From Scytonema sp. UIC 10036 (GTDB taxonomy: Bacteria > Cyanobacteriota > Cyanobacteriia > Cyanobacteriales > Nostocaceae), in contig NZ_WJFC01000033.1 in NCBI RefSeq assembly GCF_009725235.1, positions 22,578 to 86,577 on the forward strand: a stretch of 64,000 bases of DNA, in the 5' to 3' direction. Shown piece after piece: positions 45,901 to 53,301 of the stretch. The position numbers and the translations under genes were made by a program. The notes under the pieces were generated by a model. It did no database searches. It saw nothing but the letters and a program-made list of their open reading frames with translations, and had not been told where the DNA came from. The stretch's first letter is position 1. Each line of letters starts with the position of its first letter.

Positions 45901-46795
45901 TGACTATGAGTATTACCAACATTTAACTTTGGACGAATTCACAAGTTGTTTGCCTTCCAATCAAGTATACGAAATTCTACAAAGGGTAAAGGATCTGGAA
46001 AATGAATTTGACAAAGTTTTGGCTTTGAAAGGAATAGCTACTACTCCCAACTTAACAGTAGACCTGATAGAAAATATTCAGCAACAGGCAGAAGCATTTC
46101 AAGCTCAAGACAACAGAATTAAAGTTTTAAGTGCTTTAGCAACGTACTTGTCCTCAGATCAAATATCTAACATTTTGCAAGATGTGCAGGCAAGTGACAA
46201 TAAGGATAAAGCTGAGGTACTCAGTACACTCGCATTACGTTTGCGCTCAGATCAGCTAGACAAGATTCTACAAGAGATACAGGCACTTGACGATAAGTAT
46301 TTTCAAGTTCAGGTTCTTAGTAAACTAGCATTCCGCTTACCCTCAAACCAACTACATAATCAACTACATAAAAAGCATAAAGCTCAAGTTGTCAGCATTC
46401 TGAAACCGCATTTACCTCCAGAGCAACCACATCAGCTTCTACAAGAGATACTGGCATTTGAAGATGATTCTTTTAAAGCTTTGGCTTTAAGTGCGCTAGT
46501 ACCTCACTTACCCTCAGACAAACTACCAGATGTGCTGAAGATAACACTATCAATTGAGAATGATTTTTATCGTGCCAACGCTTTGAGAGTAATAGCAATC
46601 ATATTAGCAAAGCTTTCTCACGCTGACATTTACAAAATTTGGTGTGAGATGCTTCACACCTTAGCTACTAACAACCGTAGAAGTTTGTTATCTGATTTTC
46701 GGGAATTAGCCCCCGTCATTTCTTGTTTAGGCAAGGATGAAGCAATAGTGAAAATATGTCATTCCATAAAAGATATAGGGAGGCAGTGGCCATGA
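42944..46795 (+). CDS. NACHT-like STAND ATPase with C-terminal helical repeats
   Basis: The 1283-residue protein has a NACHT-like ATPase (about residues 20-330): FTGR, Walker A LTGEPGVGKSAI (52-59), Walker B PILILIDSLDE and sensor FILTSRSD. A winged-helix-like region follows, with FHQSLPEYLS near 390. The C-terminal half (about 520-1250) is a long array of ~32-residue helical units with the pattern LPSEQLxxILQEVQ. Two units at about 45309-45500 are almost identical at DNA level. No effector domain is fused, so output would come from a partner, possibly the small secreted protein encoded just upstream. Likely a ligand-sensing conflict ATPase. Confidence 0.85.
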   Translation: MMTETVATELKPIPFKHDIERFTEGFTGRKWVFEKIDLWLQHKKQRFFILTGEPGVGKSAIAAYLTQTRKDVGAHHFCIARQISTIEPNNVLLSLAAQLIKYFPDYGAALINTVKPLFLQVNVEIKIENIKDSHVQGVVINNLHIHYPKQALDIILRQALAALPKPPKDPILILIDSLDEAVTYSNENNLVTLLSNVDDLPEWVRFILTSRSDQQRVLSYFQTLNSYHYHLNELSEENKRDIYQYVEQRVLSERIQEQIYTFNVQTETFINQITELSKGNFLYTKVLLDDIELGGQPINNLAVLPKSLDELYHNFLLRLKDKWEGKYQPLFGILTVTKAPVTEEELANLLNEQLNETELRQHLGVVQQFLDVFQNERAEKTYSLFHQSLPEYLSNKEKSGVFYCSPKDGHRQIINYCWQYHPNDWRECDRYGLQYLTIHLEDMAALENPPIKAKKYIEQLHQLLATEFNGSNAWFDAKNSIGDTLGFVADVARAWRIAEKEFTTSQSSQSIVLQCRYALITSSINSWSGNLPTELVIELVKKDLAKGLPYFRQLLSNQQIDLQILSQLKPQALELKLVEKLLQVVEQISTKSYQAEIKSALAKYLPQEELLEILETIKSIENEENRNQALRMLLPYLSLEQFSKALEVAKGISNQFDQSQTLTMLPQYFQQSRELLVNVLERSKTFHGQYRADIVMGLARYLPEDLLPQALEIALDVHDPVANEYSRSRALSGLATAPSLSIDLVEKIQRATAAFQQNHQTLVLSALLPHLPSDQLDKILEKVHALKDESYKCEVLCTLASCLPSEQLHQILQEVQAFQDEFYKCEVLCTLASCLPSEQLHQILQEAQTFNYESHKSQLFSAIAPHLPSNQLYEILQEVQDLKNEFDRVLALKGIATTPNLTVNLIRNIQQQAEAFQNQDNKYQVLSSIATSLSSEQISKILQEAQAIEDDYYQTKTIRYLLAQLPSEQLLKVIQEVELLKEIQAIDYEYYQHLTLDEFTSCLPSNQVYEILQRVKDLENEFDKVLALKGIATTPNLTVDLIENIQQQAEAFQAQDNRIKVLSALATYLSSDQISNILQDVQASDNKDKAEVLSTLALRLRSDQLDKILQEIQALDDKYFQVQVLSKLAFRLPSNQLHNQLHKKHKAQVVSILKPHLPPEQPHQLLQEILAFEDDSFKALALSALVPHLPSDKLPDVLKITLSIENDFYRANALRVIAIILAKLSHADIYKIWCEMLHTLATNNRRSLLSDFRELAPVISCLGKDEAIVKICHSIKDIGRQWP

Positions 46796-46903
46796 ACATA
46801 TGGGTGTAGTCAAAAGTAGTTGGTAAGTAAGCGTTAAGCGTAGCTCTGCCGTAGGCAATCGCTTAATATCTGCCAGACAAATATAATATAATCGCCTTAG
46901 GTG

Positions 46904-46940
46904 GGATGGGGAGGTGGAGCAATGCTCCACCTCCCCATCC
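46904..46940. terminator. Strong GC-rich hairpin after the STAND gene
   Basis: A perfect 17-bp stem (GGATGGGGAGGTGGAGC / GCTCCACCTCCCCATCC) with loop AAT. It lies 108 bp past the STAND stop. It belongs to the same class of palindromes as 42074-42108. Confidence 0.7.
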
Positions 46941-46983
46941 TCAATTTTTCTTGGTGCAAGATGTGAGCGCCCCACGAGGGGGA

Positions 46984-47011
46984 AGTCAAAAGTCAAAAGT
47001 CAAAAGTCAAA
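46984..47011. repeat. Heptamer tandem repeat AGTCAAA x4
   Basis: Four exact copies of a 7-bp unit, a typical cyanobacterial short tandem repeat. It lies in the 355-bp gap 46796-47150, which has no convincing gene. Confidence 0.85.
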
Positions 47012-47150
47012 AGTATAAACCCCCTCGCAACAAATGAAAGAAGCACATTTTTATTAGCTTTGGCGAAAGCCTTACTGGATAAGGGTTACAAAATGTGCAT
47101 CTTAGGAGTAGACCGGAAAGGGGTTGAACCGAGGGTGTCCCTTTTTGACT

Positions 47151-47618
47151 TCAGTAAACTATCAAATCACTTGTTTTTCTACCTCCCGATTGGCTCTTAA
47201 CTACTAATCTGTAATGCCCTCGATTAAGGCGTAGCTGTCTGGTTCTGTCACCATATGGTACATTTGTTCTATGTACCAATCTCCAACCATCGGTAAATCT
47301 TTGATATAGTTCAGCAACGTGGTCTACTTTTCTACCATATCCTCCACCTTGACAGACAATTTGAATAGCATCACTAGAGTACATCTGGAGCTTCGCGGGT
47401 AGATTCTGGACAAACAATTGATAGAATCTTGAATTAGCCTGGACTGGAGGAATTTGATCGGGAATGATACTACTTCCGATAAAAAATCCTCCAGTACTAA
47501 CAGTAAGCAATATCAACAAATAAAGCTTAGATTTGATAAACTTACTAACTAAAAAACTTTTCAAATGCTTTAAATAGAAGCTAGATTTTACTATTTTATA
47601 TGGTTGTTGGTTCAGCAT
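47151..47618 (-). CDS. Small secreted/anchored protein, paralogue B
   Basis: With the ATG at 47618 the protein has 155 residues; a longer frame reaches 47690. A hydrophobic segment (LYLLILLTVSTGGFFIGSSI) precedes a Gln-Ala-Asn cleavage-like site. The mature part matches paralogue A: LQMYSSDAIQIVCQGGGYGR versus LYPGQALRLICRGVGYGSPG, and the preceding FVQNLPAKL versus VIQNIPQNF. The two paralogues face inward around the STAND gene. Family not recognised. Confidence 0.75.
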   Translation of the reverse strand: MLNQQPYKIVKSSFYLKHLKSFLVSKFIKSKLYLLILLTVSTGGFFIGSSIIPDQIPPVQANSRFYQLFVQNLPAKLQMYSSDAIQIVCQGGGYGRKVDHVAELYQRFTDGWRLVHRTNVPYGDRTRQLRLNRGHYRLVVKSQSGGRKTSDLIVY

Positions 47619-47799
47619 TTTCTTACCTCTAAGTAATCTTATTCTTGTTAGAATCATTGGCAAATAAGGCGAAAAATTTCTAAATTTCAATTATGGCAAG
47701 TATTTTAGTGATTTTTAACGTTATTTACCAATAAGTCCATTAACTTATACAACGGCTAATTTGGAAATTACGGATTTTTCCACCTGAATTTTCACATTA

Positions 47800-47842
47800 G
47801 AGACAAGTTAAAAACAAGGGTATTTTGTTTTTAACTTGTCTC
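47800..47842 (-). terminator. Terminator hairpin of the GTPase/CHAT operon
   Basis: A perfect 18-bp inverted repeat (GAGACAAGTTAAAAACAA / TTGTTTTTAACTTGTCTC) with a 7-nt loop lies 26 bp past the CHAT stop on the minus strand. Confidence 0.7.
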
Positions 47843-47867
47843 CAATAACCAGAATCAGAAATAACGC

Positions 47868-49289
47868 CTATGCTTTTTCGATCGCAACTACTTGAACGTC
47901 AGAATTTTCTATATCGTCAGCTACTAACTTTCCCCCAATGTAAGTAGCTTTAACAACTTCTTCAATTTTTATAACACTAAACTTTCCTCCCTTAATATTC
48001 TTAATCTGCGCTTCACCCTCTACTCGCAAATCATTTGCTGTTGGTAATTCTCTTTTGGTAATTTCTGGGAAAACAATTCCATCAGAGGAACGCATATAAA
48101 GCACGGGTATAGCCCATTCATATCCTTGCTTTGCCTGATTATACATTTCTCGTCGTCCCAGAGATACAGCTTCATCAAGGGTTAGTCCAGCTGCTAAAGC
48201 AGTGTAAAATCGCTTACTAAAGGCGATCGCTTCATTATCAAACACCTTATACTGCATCGCTAGCACTGCTGGTATACCCTGTTTCATCAAAGCAGGTGCA
48301 ATTCCAGTCCAAGGAGAAAAATCATCACTTCGTCCAGTTTCACAAGCGCCCAATACTGCTACTCTGACACCAGCTTGCCGTAAATGTATTGCTAGTTCAT
48401 TAGCGGGAAATAATTCATAGGCATCTTCTGTTTCCTTGCTAAGCAAAAGTAGATTCCCTATGCCTCTAAAGTCTTCTATTTCCAATGAAGCTGAAAGAAA
48501 ACTAGCTTGTTTTTTTTGCAATATATTCAACTCTAATTCACTGATTACAAACCTCGTTTTTTCAGGAGAATTAGAAATCTTTTCTTCTGTAAATACACCA
48601 TGACCAGCAAAGTGAAAGAAATCTGCCCCTTTATGTAATTCAGAAATCAAATTATCAACCGTTGGATTATTGAGAAAAGGTTGCCAACTTAAGTTAATTC
48701 CCTTAACATCAAATCCTTTTAATGCTTTCTCTATAGCTTTCTGTTCCATTTTCAATTGCAGGTTTCCTATTGGGTCTGCTGTCACTGCTAAAAGACGCAG
48801 ACTTGCTTGATTCTCTTTCTGAATCTCCAATGGAGAAGAATCTACCGACTCATAGCGTACCATCGAATATTTAGGATTTAGAACTAAGAAATTATCATAG
48901 CTATCTTCATCTTCAGGCTGAGGCAAATAGCAGAATTCCCAAGGGATTTGAGCTAGTTTTGAATGCTTAATCACTAGCCGTATGCGAATGCAACCGTCTT
49001 GACCTGCTTTTTCAATTGCTCTTTGAAATAAATTGGTAATCTCTGATGATGGAAATAATCGTGCTGTTATTTGTTTCCCAAACTTTACTAATTCTGAAAG
49101 TGGAAGATTATTTTTTCTTTCTAGCCTTATCAAATGCTCTTCCATTTCTTCAGAAAGATAAGGAGCTAGAAATGCTTCGCGAGTTTCACCAACATCTGAG
49201 ATAGGGACAGAAACGTTGAATGTGTTGTTTGATATATCTAGGTCTCGCAACTCTAGATTGAAATCGACATATTGACGATTTTTAGCCAT
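47868..49289 (-). CDS. CHAT-domain protease, last gene of the GTPase operon
   Basis: The 473-residue protein has an N-terminal ~150-residue region typical of CHAT proteins (LAQIPWEFCYLP, YSMVRY). The caspase-fold domain follows, with catalytic His230 (FFHFAGHG) and Cys316 (LGACETG), ending at WAIPVLYMR. A C-terminal ~55 residues (ANDLRVEGEAQIKNIKGGKF) looks like a small beta domain. It is the likely effector of the operon. AAGGAG lies 7 bp before the ATG. A 153-bp spacer separates it from the WD40 gene, containing an in-frame open stretch after the WD40 stop. Confidence 0.9.
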   Translation of the reverse strand: MAKNRQYVDFNLELRDLDISNNTFNVSVPISDVGETREAFLAPYLSEEMEEHLIRLERKNNLPLSELVKFGKQITARLFPSSEITNLFQRAIEKAGQDGCIRIRLVIKHSKLAQIPWEFCYLPQPEDEDSYDNFLVLNPKYSMVRYESVDSSPLEIQKENQASLRLLAVTADPIGNLQLKMEQKAIEKALKGFDVKGINLSWQPFLNNPTVDNLISELHKGADFFHFAGHGVFTEEKISNSPEKTRFVISELELNILQKKQASFLSASLEIEDFRGIGNLLLLSKETEDAYELFPANELAIHLRQAGVRVAVLGACETGRSDDFSPWTGIAPALMKQGIPAVLAMQYKVFDNEAIAFSKRFYTALAAGLTLDEAVSLGRREMYNQAKQGYEWAIPVLYMRSSDGIVFPEITKRELPTANDLRVEGEAQIKNIKGGKFSVIKIEEVVKATYIGGKLVADDIENSDVQVVAIEKA

Positions 49290-49442
49290 GATTTACTCCT
49301 TTGAATCAACTAGTCTTGAAAATAAATTTTGCTTTTGTTCCTCGCTGTTCAAAACCTTATCAACGGAAATTGTGATATTAGCTCCCAGTGTTGGCTTAAT
49401 TGTATTGAGCAGACCTAGCCGTAAATAGCTAGATGACCTCGC

Positions 49443-50894
49443 TTAGTATCGCCAGACTTTAACAGTTTTATCTTTGCTCCCACTAGCAAAAAATTGACCA
49501 TTAGGACTAAACGCTACAGATGTAATCTCTTCACTATGTTGTTCAGAAATACTATCAATTTCTTTTCCCAAGGTGACATCCCAGAGTTTAATTTTCTTAT
49601 CTTTACCTCCACTTACTAGAATTTCGCTATTGGGACTGTAGGCGATAGAATTAACAGCATCACCATGTCCGGAAAGTGTGTGAAGAACTTTTCCTGTTAT
49701 CACATCCCATATGTAAAGGTAATTTGCATCAACATAATTACCTTGACTGGCTCCACCGCTTGCTAAAGTTTTACCGTCAGGGCTAAAAGCGATCGATTTA
49801 ATTAAATCTAGTTTTTTTTCTATAAGTATATTATTGATTGGTTTCTGAGTTTTTAAATCCCAAAGCTTGATATTTCCTTTCATATCCCCACTTGCAAGAA
49901 CACGATTATCAGGGCTAATAGCCAAAGTATTAACTGGATTGGGATGTGGTAGAGTACTTAATTCTTTCTCTGTGTCTACAACCCAAAGTTTAATAGTATT
50001 ATCCTGACTAGCACTAGCAATAAGTTTGCTATCAGGGCTAAAAGCGATCGCATGAATTCTTCCCTTTTGAAACTGACTATGTCCTTGAAAAACTTTCTCT
50101 AAATGCAAATGCTTTGTAAACCACAACTTAATACAATTATAATCACCTAATTTAATCAGGCTACTAGCAAGAAATTCTCCATTAGGGCTGAAAGCCACCG
50201 ATCTATCACTATCAAAATCCAATTCAGGGAGAAGGGGAAGTCCTTTATCAATGGATTCGGGACATTCAGGCTTACTTAAGGTCGCTATTTCAACTAGGTA
50301 GTTATAGCTTTTAATAGCAATTGTTTGTCCATCTGGGCTAAAAGTAATAGAAGTTACCTTGCGCTTGGTAGGGATATTAAGTAATAATGAAACTTTAGAT
50401 TTAACCTGAAATGGCTTTAATTCTTCAAGTTTTAAAGTGCTAATTTCATCTGTATCTAACAAGAAAGCTTCAGAAGGAATGGCAGGTGAAGGAGTGCTGT
50501 CATGCCAAAATTTGCTATAATTTATCTTCAGACGTTCATGAACTTGTTCCAGATTAGCGTTGCTTACAGTGAGCTTGCCAAGTTTTTGATAAACAATGCC
50601 CTCTAATAAATAAATTTCTCTCCCAAATGAGTCTTTAAGTATTTGATTCCCACCTTCAGGATTGATATCTCTTTCTGTCGCCTCGATCACTCGAAAAATA
50701 ATGGTGAAGTCCCCAGCATCAGAACCTTGAACTTTACGAACAAAAGCAGATCCGGGCTGAGTTAAATCACCATCAGCAACCTTAGCCAACAATTTGGAAA
50801 CACCAGCTTGACAAATAAAATCAGGAGCTACTACAGTTCTATAGTCAAGGTATCGATTGCGGCTTATAAGAAAAGCCCAAGCCTTGATGCTCAT
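49443..50894 (-). CDS. Novel N-terminal domain fused to WD40 repeats
   Basis: The 483-residue protein has an N-terminal domain of about 165 residues (SRNRYLDYRTVVAPDFICQA, KDSFGREIYLLEGIVYQ) shared at high similarity with the upstream neighbour. A WD40 propeller of about seven blades follows (about 178-483), ending in DKTVKVWRY. The shared domain is not one I can name. By position it may bind the operon's GTPases, while the propeller senses or scaffolds. It lies 41 bp downstream of the TM protein gene. Confidence 0.87.
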   Translation of the reverse strand: MSIKAWAFLISRNRYLDYRTVVAPDFICQAGVSKLLAKVADGDLTQPGSAFVRKVQGSDAGDFTIIFRVIEATERDINPEGGNQILKDSFGREIYLLEGIVYQKLGKLTVSNANLEQVHERLKINYSKFWHDSTPSPAIPSEAFLLDTDEISTLKLEELKPFQVKSKVSLLLNIPTKRKVTSITFSPDGQTIAIKSYNYLVEIATLSKPECPESIDKGLPLLPELDFDSDRSVAFSPNGEFLASSLIKLGDYNCIKLWFTKHLHLEKVFQGHSQFQKGRIHAIAFSPDSKLIASASQDNTIKLWVVDTEKELSTLPHPNPVNTLAISPDNRVLASGDMKGNIKLWDLKTQKPINNILIEKKLDLIKSIAFSPDGKTLASGGASQGNYVDANYLYIWDVITGKVLHTLSGHGDAVNSIAYSPNSEILVSGGKDKKIKLWDVTLGKEIDSISEQHSEEITSVAFSPNGQFFASGSKDKTVKVWRY

Positions 50895-50935
50895 ATTCCT
50901 ATTCCTCCCTAATTCAATGTGGAAAAATCGATAAG

Positions 50936-52111
50936 CTAAAACTTTGGTCTAGGTTCAATGATTGTTGCTTTAATTGTTCCAGTAAGAACTTGATTACCTA
51001 ATTGAGCGATCGCTTGCTCGACAGGGTAATAATTCATCTGTAACTTAGAGCTAGAACAACTAATAGTTTGGTACTGATTAGATTGAAGCCTAATAACTTT
51101 TTTACAATTGTCTGACGAATCTACTTTCACAGAACCAATAAGGAATATTACAGCATTTTGATTGTCATTTTGTAACTTTTTCAAAGTCTTTATAGTATCT
51201 CGGTCCAAAGTGATAGATTTATCTTCCATTCTACTAATTGAATTACCAGGTTTAAGTACTAGCTGACTAGTAGTAATCTGCTTACCAATTTTGTAAAAAG
51301 ATTTTCCATCTTTAGTAAGAATAAAGTCCGCTCCTTCCTTGCTAACAATCCAATAACGTCCAGAGGCATCGGAATTATCAAAAAATTTCCCTTTGATTTC
51401 TGCATACATATGTTTAGTTTTAGCTTGCTGATTATACACAGCTATAACTTCATCTTTTGATTTTGGCGGTTGACTGACCCCTGGAGGAGCAAAACTAGCT
51501 CTAATGATAATCCCCACAATAATTACAGCCATAATGGCAGCAACTAAAAAACCGACGGAAGTCAACTTTAGTTGAAACTGTGGTTCTTTTACAATTTGTG
51601 TTTCTGGAGCTTTAGACTTAACCTGAAATGGATCTAATTCTTCAAATTTTAAGGGACTATTCGTCTCAGTCGTTAAAAAGAAAGCTGTAGAAGGAATAGC
51701 AGAATTAGGAACAGTCCAGTTCCAAAACTGTTTGTAGCTTTCTACTACCAAATTGTGAACCCGTTGAATATCACTTTGAATAATATTCCTCTTACCGATT
51801 CCTTGAAAAACAATTCCTTCTATTAGATAAATTTCTCTGCCAAACGAGTCTTTAAGTATCTGATTTTCATCTTGAGAATTGATATCTTTTTCTGTCGCCT
51901 CGATCGCTCGAAAAATAATGGTAAAGTCTCCAACTTTTGAACCTTGAACTTGACGAACAAAGACGTGTTCTGGTTGAGTTAAATCACCATCAGCGACTCT
52001 AGCCAATAAGTTAGAAATACCAGCCTGACAAATAAAATCAGGAGCGACTACAGTTCTATAGTCAAGAGACCGATTTCGACTTACAAGAAAGGGCCATACC
52101 TTTATACTCAT
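50936..52111 (-). CDS. Novel N-terminal domain fused to TM helix and C-terminal ectodomain
   Basis: The 391-residue protein starts with the same ~165-residue domain as the WD40 protein (SRNRSLDYRTVVAPDFICQA). A transmembrane helix follows at about residues 188-210 (VGFLVAAIMAVIIVGIIIRA), then a ~175-residue domain unlike anything I recognise, with Cys pairs in CKKVIRLQSNQYQTISCSSS. The start overlaps the upstream GTPase stop by 4 bp (ATGA), implying translational coupling. It would tether the system to the membrane. Confidence 0.85.
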   Translation of the reverse strand: MSIKVWPFLVSRNRSLDYRTVVAPDFICQAGISNLLARVADGDLTQPEHVFVRQVQGSKVGDFTIIFRAIEATEKDINSQDENQILKDSFGREIYLIEGIVFQGIGKRNIIQSDIQRVHNLVVESYKQFWNWTVPNSAIPSTAFFLTTETNSPLKFEELDPFQVKSKAPETQIVKEPQFQLKLTSVGFLVAAIMAVIIVGIIIRASFAPPGVSQPPKSKDEVIAVYNQQAKTKHMYAEIKGKFFDNSDASGRYWIVSKEGADFILTKDGKSFYKIGKQITTSQLVLKPGNSISRMEDKSITLDRDTIKTLKKLQNDNQNAVIFLIGSVKVDSSDNCKKVIRLQSNQYQTISCSSSKLQMNYYPVEQAIAQLGNQVLTGTIKATIIEPRPKF

Positions 52112-53220
52112 ATTCCTACTCCTTTTAAATCTGATGCAGGGAAATCGTTGATCAGTTTAGTTTGAATGTAACGAAAGCTATTAATTGAGTGACTGAGCGC
52201 AGTTTTCTCGTCCTTTACTTTCTTGAGAGACTCTGCTTTCAAATTTTGCCACTTTTCAACTTTTTGTACACTCCTTTCAGTTAGATCGACAAGCCTTTGG
52301 AGAACGTGATTTTCAAGATTGTACTTTTCAGGCAAATTTTGTTTAATTAAGTCAGTTGAAGGAGCAATAATGTTATTAGAAAAAAAATGAAATAATTGCT
52401 CAGAGAATTTGTCTAAACCTGTTTTTTGTAATCTATTAATCTGCCTTTCTAAACCGTCTGTTAATACATAAGCAAGAGGGGCTTCTACTTGAAATGGGCG
52501 CAGTTCGCAAAAATTTTTTTTCATACTACCATCTGGCTGAGGAGTAGCAAATTTCATACCTACAGAACTGACAGGTATTAGACGTACTGGGCAGTTAGCT
52601 TGGTTTATATTATGAACAACATTCCTAAATTCAAAAATTGCTTCTAGTAAACGATTTCTCACTTCTAACAACTCATATTTCTTGTCAATCAAATCCCATT
52701 TACTAATAATAAAGTGAATGGGAATTGGTCCACATTTGTTTATCAGTTGCATAAGATTTGGCAAGTGTTGATACACCCAGATTCGGACATCTCTGTTAGT
52801 GATTTCTTTATCTTGCATGAAAGCCAGAACTTTCTGCCCATCTAAAATTGCTAGAACTGCATCAGCATCGCATACTTTTGATTCAAAATCGTCATCATCT
52901 TCTTCTGCTGTATCTGTCAGTCTACCTCCTGCATAGTCAATATAGGTAAATTGACAAACTGGATAAATAGATGAACTCGGAGTCTTTACGCAACAAGTAA
53001 AAACCCAATCAGTGATTTCTCCCTTTGTTCCTTTAGGCCATTTATCACCCGTGATTATTTCTGTGTAAATATTATTTAATATATTTCGTTTGTTAGCATC
53101 TTCAACCTGAAGAAAAAATCCATGTTCTCCTTGAATTGACAGTTGTTTAAACAAACTGGCTAGAAATACAGTTTTCCCTGCGCCAGACGGACCTAGAGTC
53201 ACAATGTTGTAGTTATTCAT
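52108..53220 (-). CDS. TRAFAC-like P-loop GTPase B
   Basis: The ATG at 53220 gives MNNYNIVTLGPSGAGKTVFL, aligning with its neighbour; a longer frame to 53280 has no counterpart. It has a P-loop GPSGAGKT (about residues 10-17), a switch-2-like IDYAGGR, and a G4-like ISKWDLI, with PVRLIPVSSVG as the G5 region. A C-terminal helical region (about 265-370) ends in a segment shared with the paralogue (VKDEKTALSHSINSFRYIQTK). It is 81 bp downstream of GTPase A. Paired GTPases upstream of CHAT effectors suggest nucleotide-controlled activation. Confidence 0.85.
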   Translation of the reverse strand: MNNYNIVTLGPSGAGKTVFLASLFKQLSIQGEHGFFLQVEDANKRNILNNIYTEIITGDKWPKGTKGEITDWVFTCCVKTPSSSIYPVCQFTYIDYAGGRLTDTAEEDDDDFESKVCDADAVLAILDGQKVLAFMQDKEITNRDVRIWVYQHLPNLMQLINKCGPIPIHFIISKWDLIDKKYELLEVRNRLLEAIFEFRNVVHNINQANCPVRLIPVSSVGMKFATPQPDGSMKKNFCELRPFQVEAPLAYVLTDGLERQINRLQKTGLDKFSEQLFHFFSNNIIAPSTDLIKQNLPEKYNLENHVLQRLVDLTERSVQKVEKWQNLKAESLKKVKDEKTALSHSINSFRYIQTKLINDFPASDLKGVGI

Positions 53221-53301
53221 AGCACTATACAAGGATGAATACAAAGGAAAAACCAAAATTGCTGTAATATAGTGAAGCACTCGTAAATATCAACCTTTAG
53301 C

